Assembly (NCBI GenBank): GCA_030528345.1
Contig: JAUMZB010000008.1
Coordinates: 1 to 55,546 of the forward strand
Origin: Eikenella sp.
GTDB lineage: Bacteria; Pseudomonadota; Gammaproteobacteria; Burkholderiales; Neisseriaceae
Length of the DNA stretch: 55,546 nucleotides
Direction: 5' to 3'
Part shown: piece by piece, positions 49,887 through 55,546 of the stretch
Numbering within the stretch: position 1 is the stretch's first letter
Layout of the letters: each line of letters begins with the position of its first letter
Program-made: the position numbers and the translations under genes
Notes under the pieces: generated by a model
Seen by the model: only the letters and a program-made list of their open reading frames with translations
Database searches by the model: none
Told to the model about the DNA's origin: nothing

Positions 49887-50300
49887 TCATCCTCTCTGCA
49901 CCGGCGCCGAATGCGCCGTTTTCGGCATCAGCGCCTGCAAAAGTGATTTGATGTAGTCCGCCTGCCGGCCAGCGCCTTCATCGGAGTAAGTGACCGACAT
50001 CGCGCCTTTCGCCAAACTCTTTTGCTTTGGCTTGGGCGGGGCCAGTAAATCGCGGCGCATCGCCAGTTCACACACCGCCTTTTGCACTTCGGGCAATACC
50101 CCTGTACGTCCGGCGCGCATGGCGGCGTTGAGGCCGTCTTTCAGGCGGTAATTCGCATCCAAAAAATCGGACGCCGTCACCAGCGCCCGCTCTTTGGCTG
50201 TGTCATCCATCGCCGCCCACGCTTCGGCGGATTGGCGTAAGGTGTGATAAGCATCGGCATCGGCCACGCTGACATAGCTGTCTTGCGGCACCTTAATCAT
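49887..50300 (-). CDS. DnaT-like head completion protein
   Basis: 137-residue protein (DSYVSVADADAYHTLR, KERALVTASDFLDANYRLKD). This matches the family often labelled phage DnaT-like, which functions as a head-tail connector. It overlaps the upstream gene by 8 bases. Confidence 0.78.
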   Translation of the reverse strand: MIKVPQDSYVSVADADAYHTLRQSAEAWAAMDDTAKERALVTASDFLDANYRLKDGLNAAMRAGRTGVLPEVQKAVCELAMRRDLLAPPKPKQKSLAKGAMSVTYSDEGAGRQADYIKSLLQALMPKTAHSAPVQRG

Positions 50301-50586
50301 GGCCGGGACCTTCAGCCGCCAGCGCCGCTTCCAGCAAAGCCACCAGATCGGCCTTCTTCGCCCCCTGCGGCACCTCGATTCGGCGTGCGGCCAGTTCGGC
50401 TTTCAGGGCGGCGGTGCCCAGCTTGTGCGGGTCAACGGTTTGGGGTGGAGGCGTATTGCCCGGCGGCTCTTCAGTTACGGGGCGGTACTTGGCATCAATG
50501 ATGCGGTAGCCTTGCGCCACCAATTCGGCTTTGCGTGTCGGCGATACCGGGTGCGGCTCGTAATGGATTTCACGTTCTCGGTTCAT
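50293..50586 (-). CDS. Small protein with a C-terminal HeH/SAP-like helix-extended motif
   Basis: 97-residue protein. The C-terminal half (LKAELAARRIEVPQGAKKADLVALL) has the helix-extension-helix pattern found in several phage head-region proteins. The N-terminal half is Pro-rich. Role unknown. Confidence 0.7.
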   Translation of the reverse strand: MNREREIHYEPHPVSPTRKAELVAQGYRIIDAKYRPVTEEPPGNTPPPQTVDPHKLGTAALKAELAARRIEVPQGAKKADLVALLEAALAAEGPGHD

Positions 50587-50673
50587 TGTGTTTCTCCGTG
50601 GGGAGGCTACCTGAAAAACTCAAACGCCGCTGCCGATACCGGCAGAAGCTCGCTTTTCAGATAGCCAATTGCT

Positions 50674-51627
50674 TTACTGCGTTACCACCAAGACGCCGGC
50701 GGTGTCTTTGTTGCTGGTCGCTACTTTGTCCCAGTTGGCACCAGTGCCCAGCGCTTCGTCGGTGGGCGACTTGCCGCCGCTGGTCATATCCCAGGAGTAA
50801 CCTTTCAGGCCAACCCCGTAAGACCACTCGGCCTGATAAACCGCGCCCAAGTTCTCTTTGCCGGTAACAGGCTGCATCACCGCATTGAAGTCGTTGCTGT
50901 CATTGACCACCACAGCGCTTTCCACCAAGCCCAGCGTGTTGTATTTGGTACCGCTTTGGGTATCCACCAAGGCGGCAGAATCGGTTACCACAAACACACG
51001 GCCAAAGGGGTCGCGCAAGACATTGATGCCGTCATAGCTGAACAGGCGCTCGGTATTGGTCAGCGCGTTGTCGTACAGGTTATGCAGCACGGTAGAGTGC
51101 ATCACCCACGCTTTCAGGCTGCCTGAACGGTCACCCATCTTGGCTGCGCCGGCATTGAGAGCGTTGAAAGTCGGCTTGGCAGTGGCAGCATCATGTTTCA
51201 TATCGCTGTTGTTGCCGATGGCGGCCACAGTGCAGCGGATGGCGGCATTGAGCATATCGGCCATGCGCGCCTTTGCCAGTTGCTCGCCGATTTTGATGGC
51301 GGCCAACTCCGGATTGCGCAGCGTCCAGTGGTATTGTCCCGGTTCAAACTCAATTGGTTCTGTGCCGGCAGCCACTTTTACCGCCACATCCAACATTTCT
51401 TTCAGGCGCTTCGGTGTCAGCGTACCGCTGCCGTGGGCATTGCGGCGGCGTACCAGGCCGGAAATCAACTGAAAGGCCGATTGAATGGAAAAATCCCCCT
51501 CAAAGGGCTTATTAAGCAGCACAATCGCACCGCCGGAAGCCTCGTTGAATTTGGCGATGTCCTGATCAATGGTTTCGGTCATCACTGTGCGGGTTTGGTC
51601 ATTAAAAACCTGTAAGTCAAAAGGCAT
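50674..51627 (-). CDS. Major capsid protein
   Basis: 317-residue protein starting MPFDLQVFNDQTRTVMTE. Long alpha-rich and mixed segments, with WVMHSTVLHNLYDN and DPFGRVFVVTDSAAL as in phage major head proteins. It follows the scaffold gene directly and ends in a small intergenic space with a DUS. A Simonsiella-type uptake sequence is near 51119. Confidence 0.85.
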   Translation of the reverse strand: MPFDLQVFNDQTRTVMTETIDQDIAKFNEASGGAIVLLNKPFEGDFSIQSAFQLISGLVRRRNAHGSGTLTPKRLKEMLDVAVKVAAGTEPIEFEPGQYHWTLRNPELAAIKIGEQLAKARMADMLNAAIRCTVAAIGNNSDMKHDAATAKPTFNALNAGAAKMGDRSGSLKAWVMHSTVLHNLYDNALTNTERLFSYDGINVLRDPFGRVFVVTDSAALVDTQSGTKYNTLGLVESAVVVNDSNDFNAVMQPVTGKENLGAVYQAEWSYGVGLKGYSWDMTSGGKSPTDEALGTGANWDKVATSNKDTAGVLVVTQ

Positions 51628-51650
51628 AATGCTTTCCTTTCATAAAAAAA

Positions 51651-52391
51651 TTACTGCGTATGCTTCGCTTTCAGCCAAGCCACCTTGTCTGCATCGGTCT
51701 TGCAGTCAGCATAACTGCCGCTGCCTGCCTGACCGCCGCCGCCGGGCGTCGTACCGGCCCCGGAAGCGCCGCTGCCCTTGAGGATGCTGTCCTTGTTCGG
51801 GTAGGCATCAATCAGGGTTTCCAGCGCCTCGTCGAAGCCGGCTTTTTCGCCGGGGTTGGTGCGGCTGAAAATCTCGTTGCCGTGGGCGTCTTTGGCGACA
51901 ATCCGGCCATCTTCCGAAATGCCGAAATGCTTGCCGAAGAACGCCTGAGCCACATCGGCGGGAATGGCCAGCTTGTCCGCAATCACTTTGCTGCGGGCGA
52001 AGCTGCCGCCGATCAGCTCGCTGTGGAACTGGGCTTGAACTTTGGCCGTGGCTGCTTCCGCCGCCGCCAGCTTTTCTTCATAAGACTTGATGACTTCCGC
52101 CTTGACCTTATCGGCCTCGCCGGCATCAATCAGCTTTTTATCGTCCAAGTTCTGCACCGTTGCCAGCGCTTTCTTGGCCGCCTCGGCGTCGTCGATACCA
52201 TCAAAGGCTTTCAGCTTGGCTTCCGCCGCCTCTTTGGCTTCGCGGTGGCCCTTAGCTTCCGCATTCAGGGCTGCAATACGCTGCATGGCCGTCGGGGCGT
52301 CAAACGGGATTTCTTTGCCGTCGTCATGCACATAAACCGGTTTGCCGTCTTGCAATACCACGTTGCCGTTGTCGTCCAATTTCAGTTTCAC
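51651..52391 (-). CDS. Phage scaffold-type protein
   Basis: 246-residue highly charged, Ala/Lys/Glu-rich helical protein with a coiled coil at about 45-130 and a Gly/Ser-rich C-terminal linker. It sits immediately upstream of the capsid gene, the standard place for a scaffold. Length and composition agree. Confidence 0.8.
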   Translation of the reverse strand: MKLKLDDNGNVVLQDGKPVYVHDDGKEIPFDAPTAMQRIAALNAEAKGHREAKEAAEAKLKAFDGIDDAEAAKKALATVQNLDDKKLIDAGEADKVKAEVIKSYEEKLAAAEAATAKVQAQFHSELIGGSFARSKVIADKLAIPADVAQAFFGKHFGISEDGRIVAKDAHGNEIFSRTNPGEKAGFDEALETLIDAYPNKDSILKGSGASGAGTTPGGGGQAGSGSYADCKTDADKVAWLKAKHTQ

Positions 52392-52582
52392 GTCGTTTTA
52401 CTCCATCAAAAAAAGCGGCATCCGCCGCGAACACCCGCGCCATTCCTGACAACGGGCAACAAAAAAGGCCACCCTTTCAAGTAGCCTGTAAATAATCTAT
52501 AATTAACAAAGGGAAGCAGGCGAAACACGGTGAATCTGCCTGCCGTAGCCATACAAATAAGTGCGCGTGATAGGATGGCAGT

Positions 52583-54022
52583 CTATCCGCCTGTTTCCCT
52601 TTCAAACAAAATCACACCTTTTGCTCTGGTTCGCAGCATTTCCTTTTCTTTAGCTGAAAACAGTGAAACCAAATAAAGCTCCTCTCTGTCTTGGGTAGTC
52701 TTGACGACCGCCTTCAAAATCTCTTCATCTTTGCGGACAAACGCGATTTTCAAACCATCAACCTGCACCACCAAATCCGCCTGATTCAAAATCTGCGGAA
52801 TGCGTCGATAAGTCGCCAGCGGCAGCTCAGGGTGGTTGTACAACTGCTTAATCAGCGTATCTTCCGACAACCACACCTTGCCGGTTTCGGCACCAAGCCA
52901 AGATTGCGCTCGCCTACTCAAATCGGCGGCATGCCAAACCTTATCCTGCGCCACTTGGCGGACGGCCGACAATTCAGCGCCGCCGGACTTCATTTCCGCC
53001 ACTATGCGGCGGACTTGGCCGAATCGCAGCCCAAAATCGCCGGATAGCACCGAAAGGGCGTGTTCGCGCCGCAGTCCGCGCAAGGTTATTGCCTCCAGCC
53101 CGCCGCGCCGCACCGCATCATGCAGGCTGATGGTGCCGTCATGCAGCATCTGGCCGATACCTTTGCCGAATTGCTCCTGTAATTGCACCAGCGTGCGGCC
53201 TTTTACCCAATCTTCACCGCTCACGCCTTGGAAATCGTCGCCCAGGTCGGCCACCCATACCAGGCGGCTGCGGCAGTTCGGGTGCATGGGCGGCACGCGA
53301 AACGCAAAATCATGCCCCTGCGGCTGTTTCTGCTTGTTCCACAGCTTGCCGTGGCGGTTGGTGCAGATGCTGCTGGTTTTACTGTCCAGCACCGAAACAT
53401 GCCGGTAGCCCTTCACCCACGGATTGGCCTTGCCCGCCCAGTAGGTCGTTTGGTTGGCAATGGTGCTGATCCAAGTGGCGGTCGTGGTTTCCGCATACTG
53501 GCGGGCGCGTTTGAAGGCCGCCTGAAGGTCGGTTTTCAGGTTTTCCCAGTCGCTGCCGCCCACCGCCGCCATGCGAACCTGTGCACGGATACGGCTCATC
53601 AAAGCATCACGCTGCCCGGCGAAGGCTTCGGCAATCGTCAGCCCGCCTACCAGCAAACCGTTCTGCATGGCCTGTTTATGGGTTTCAGGCAGCCTTTTCG
53701 GCTCCGGCAGGCCGTACATGGCCGCCAGGCTCCCCAACCAAACAAACAGCCATTCGCTTTCGTCTTCCACCACTTCGGCGGTGTTCAGGTAGCCTGAAAT
53801 CAGGTCGTAATCACGGCTGAGGATGGCTTCGATGTCGGCCAACAAGGCGGCCAATTCGCGCCGGCCCATCTCGTCCAGATTCTGCCCGCGCAGCTGGCCT
53901 TCCACTTCGCGCCGCATGGCCTCCAGCCGTTGAAGCACTTCGCGGCGCACGCTGTGCTCGTAGCGCATCAGGTCGATTTGCCGCGTCAGCAGGTCGTGGA
54001 TGATTTGTTCGTTTGGGGTCAT
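52583..54022 (-). CDS. MuF-type head morphogenesis protein with C-terminal nuclease-like domain
   Basis: 479-residue protein. The MuF domain is central (VLDSKTSSICTNRHGKLW, PPMHPNCRSRLVW). The last 110 residues (VWLSEDTLIKQLYNHPELPL, REELYLVSLFSAKEKEM) resemble the phage Barnase-EndoU-ColicinE5/D-RelE nuclease superfamily often fused to MuF proteins. In that model the fused domain enters the host with the DNA and attacks RNA. The nuclease label is by resemblance; I cannot fix its active site. Confidence 0.8.
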   Translation of the reverse strand: MTPNEQIIHDLLTRQIDLMRYEHSVRREVLQRLEAMRREVEGQLRGQNLDEMGRRELAALLADIEAILSRDYDLISGYLNTAEVVEDESEWLFVWLGSLAAMYGLPEPKRLPETHKQAMQNGLLVGGLTIAEAFAGQRDALMSRIRAQVRMAAVGGSDWENLKTDLQAAFKRARQYAETTTATWISTIANQTTYWAGKANPWVKGYRHVSVLDSKTSSICTNRHGKLWNKQKQPQGHDFAFRVPPMHPNCRSRLVWVADLGDDFQGVSGEDWVKGRTLVQLQEQFGKGIGQMLHDGTISLHDAVRRGGLEAITLRGLRREHALSVLSGDFGLRFGQVRRIVAEMKSGGAELSAVRQVAQDKVWHAADLSRRAQSWLGAETGKVWLSEDTLIKQLYNHPELPLATYRRIPQILNQADLVVQVDGLKIAFVRKDEEILKAVVKTTQDREELYLVSLFSAKEKEMLRTRAKGVILFERETGG

Positions 54023-54025
54023 GGC

Positions 54026-54148
54026 TTACTTCAGTAACACCGCCAGAATATCCGGCAAACGCCAAATCAGAACCAATACGGCAAAACCGGCGACCATGTG
54101 CCAAAAGGTTTTTCGGGTTTCCTTCGGATTGATGTTCAAGGTTTCCAT
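54026..54148 (-). CDS. Small membrane protein before the MuF gene
   Basis: 40-residue protein METLNINPKETRKTFWHM followed by one hydrophobic helix (VAGFAVLVLIWRLPDILAVLL). AGGAG lies upstream at the right distance, and its stop is 3 bases from the MuF start, so it appears to be a real coupled gene. Function unknown. Confidence 0.65.
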   Translation of the reverse strand: METLNINPKETRKTFWHMVAGFAVLVLIWRLPDILAVLLK

Positions 54149-54227
54149 CAGAAAAACTCCTAGAAATCTGAAAGTAAATCGTTTATCATTCATTTACTGT
54201 TTCACCTCTTCTACAGGTTGAATACAG

Positions 54228-54260
54228 AAACCCCGCAGAGTGCCAGCCCTGCGGGGTTTT
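54228..54260. terminator. Terminator-like hairpin
   Basis: AAACCCCGCAG/CTGCGGGGTTT with a 10-base loop. The flanking AGGTTGAA element resembles the one at about 28531-28546. A second hairpin (GCCCCCGC/GCGGGC) lies at about 54275-54292. Confidence 0.65.
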
Positions 54261-54340
54261 GCTTTGAATAAAAAAGCCCCCGCTTGTGCGGGCAACAAAA
54301 AAGGCCACCCTTTCAGGTAGCCGGATGGAATTCAATTAAT

Positions 54341-54634
54341 TTAAAAACAGTTGAGTACATTCCCATATGCATCATGCATGCACATCTTGCCCATACCGCC
54401 GTTATAACGCATTTCCACATAATTGCGTCGTGCCTGCGATTCAACCAATTGGTCACAGGCCCCACCTTTGGGGGCAGTTGCCGTAGCTTGTGGTGTTGAC
54501 GATTCTCTTTGGCACGCCCGCCACAGCATTTCCTCACGTTGGCCGACAATGGGGCGCGTATCCTCTGCTCCTTGCTGCGCCCAAACCGGCACCGCCATAA
54601 ATAATAATGCGACCATCCATCCCGTTTTCATCAT
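54341..54634 (-). CDS. Small exported protein in the phage head region
   Basis: 97-residue protein with a signal peptide (MMKTGWMVALLFMAVPVWA) and four cysteines in the mature part. AGGAG precedes ATG 54634. An exported protein inside the head gene cluster suggests a host-altering cargo gene, for example superinfection exclusion, but this is inference. Confidence 0.65.
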   Translation of the reverse strand: MMKTGWMVALLFMAVPVWAQQGAEDTRPIVGQREEMLWRACQRESSTPQATATAPKGGACDQLVESQARRNYVEMRYNGGMGKMCMHDAYGNVLNCF

Positions 54635-54729
54635 GTGCTCCTTGTATCAAGACCGGATGAGAACGAAATATATAACGCAAAAAACGGCTGCCGCATACTG
54701 TTTTTACACAAATACGGCAGCCGCAGGTC

Positions 54730-54906
54730 TTATTGGCCTTTGAGACGAGCCAAAATCACATCGAGCGGTTCAGTCACCTGATGAAAATTGTTGGGACTGC
54801 CCTGATAGATGGTGCGGTTGCTTTGTAAATCAATTACTTTCGTAACTGCCCCACCGTTGATGATAACAGCTTTGCCATCCGTACCCGTTGCTTTGAAATA
54901 AGCCAT
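54730..54906 (-). CDS. Small phage protein
   Basis: 58-residue protein (MAYFKATGTDGKAVIINGGAV, VILARLKGQ), perhaps a compact beta-fold. Good ribosome-binding site (AAAGGAAA). No known family. Confidence 0.6.
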   Translation of the reverse strand: MAYFKATGTDGKAVIINGGAVTKVIDLQSNRTIYQGSPNNFHQVTEPLDVILARLKGQ

Positions 54907-55025
54907 ATTGCTTTCCTTTCTATTAAAACAAGCCGCACTTTTGCGGCGATAAAAAACCTGCCGAATGGCAGGCAACGCAAGACGGCAAACCGGCACATGT
55001 ACGTGCGGTGTACCATCTATTTCTT

Positions 55026-55546
55026 TCAAACAGCCCTATCCCGCCCAAAATCCATGCCTGCCGGTGCCGCTACTTCCGCCTCTTCGGCCAAGCGTTCTTT
55101 TTCCGTCTCCCATTCGGCCATGTTCGACACCAAACCGCGCCGTTGGGCCTCTTCAAACAGGGTTTGGTCGGACAAGCAGCCGGCCGCGTTCATCTTCAGC
55201 AACACGTCCAGGCTGGCGGCGGGGTTGAAGTCGGCGTCAATGTTGCCGGAAATTTCCACCGTGCCGCCGCTTTGCTCGCCCACCCAGCGCGCCATCATGT
55301 CCAACATACGGCCGATGGCGTCCTCAAGCAGATTGGCGTAGTGGCGCAGCAGGCTGATTTCTTTGCCTTGCTCTTCGCGCGCCTGCGAATCGGTCAACGC
55401 CAGCTTGGAGCGAATCAGCAGCTTGGCGCCGGCGGCCTGCATATCGGCTTCCAGTTTTTCCAGACTGCTTGCGCCGGCGGCGATGGCAGCGCCGGAATGC
55501 TCGACATAGCTCAATTGGCCGTCTATGCCCAAGCTCAACAGATTGC
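55026..55546 (-). CDS. Phage portal protein (DUF4055-like), 5' end outside window
   Basis: C-terminal 170 or so residues of a portal protein: LSYVEHSGAAIAAGASSLEKLEADMQ, then AEWETEKERLAEEAE. The SGAAIAAG...LEKLEADMQAAGA pattern matches DUF4055 portals. The frame stays open to the window edge, so the N-terminus is missing. Portal rings thread DNA into the head. The terminase genes should lie further right. Confidence 0.75.
   Translation of the reverse strand, partial: NLLSLGIDGQLSYVEHSGAAIAAGASSLEKLEADMQAAGAKLLIRSKLALTDSQAREEQGKEISLLRHYANLLEDAIGRMLDMMARWVGEQSGGTVEISGNIDADFNPAASLDVLLKMNAAGCLSDQTLFEEAQRRGLVSNMAEWETEKERLAEEAEVAAPAGMDFGRDRAV

Noticed and set aside
54313..54549. 78-codon minus-strand frame overlapping the small exported protein
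   Set aside because: The other frame has a signal peptide and a proper ribosome-binding site.

Overview
The window reads as a chromosomal segment of a Neisseriaceae bacterium, most likely an Eikenella species. The 12-mer AGGCTACCTGAA and its complement recur through the first 25 kb, often as inverted pairs after genes. This is the Eikenella dialect of the neisserial DNA uptake sequence (DUS). Gene order (def-fmt-rsmB-DUF4390-ntrY-ntrX) and families such as the peroxiredoxin-glutaredoxin fusion and the di-haem cytochrome c5 are also neisserial.

Bases 1 to about 24.7 kb are core chromosome: free methionine sulfoxide reductase, an isoaspartate methyltransferase-like protein, rhodanese, tRNA-Arg(CCG), cytochrome c5, a metallophosphoesterase, a TSUP permease, trmA, the ntrYX two-component system, rsmB, fmt, def, a LysM protein, an FAD disulfide oxidoreductase next to a Prx-Grx fusion, dsbB, pth, a divergent pair of paralogous Cys-rich exported proteins, ubiD and ilvIH. 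Much of it concerns translation maintenance (fmt, def, pth, rsmB, trmA) and redox or thiol handling (msrC, dsbB, Prx-Grx, cytochrome c5).

From about 24.85 kb accessory DNA begins: a broken small gene, a terminator, then a tyrosine integrase that marks the left end of a long-tailed, double-stranded DNA prophage. It runs off the right edge, where the portal gene is cut. Almost all phage genes are on the minus strand. Read in transcription order (right to left): portal, small membrane and exported proteins, MuF-type head protein with a C-terminal nuclease-like domain, scaffold, capsid, head-tail connectors, tail tube, tail chaperones, DUF2460, DUF2163 (gpL-like), NlpC/P60, the large tip protein (gpJ-like), membrane proteins including a holin, tape measure, an AT-rich two-gene cargo block, an AntA-type antirepressor, a GH19 enzyme, an M15 endolysin, small membrane proteins, a Bro-type antirepressor (plus strand), Rz/Rz1 and integrase. 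A RelE-type toxin-antitoxin pair sits on the opposite strand inside the tail genes.

The most striking observation is in the leaders of the two antirepressor genes (about 27.0-27.2 kb plus strand and 31.8-32.07 kb minus strand). Each has a promoter, a copy of the ribosome-binding region near the predicted RNA 5' end, a shared T/C-rich core, an antisense segment, and then the target overlapping the real ribosome-binding site. Pairing in both is 5 bp, a 3x3 internal loop and 7 bp, but the pairing sequences differ. This resembles the c4 antisense RNA of phages P1/P7, present here as two apparently non-cross-reacting copies in front of antirepressors that share a nearly identical C-terminus. Three accessory genes (24.87, 32.13 and 45.23 kb) are each broken by a one-base change in a homopolymer, so phase variation, decay and sequencing error all need to be separated.
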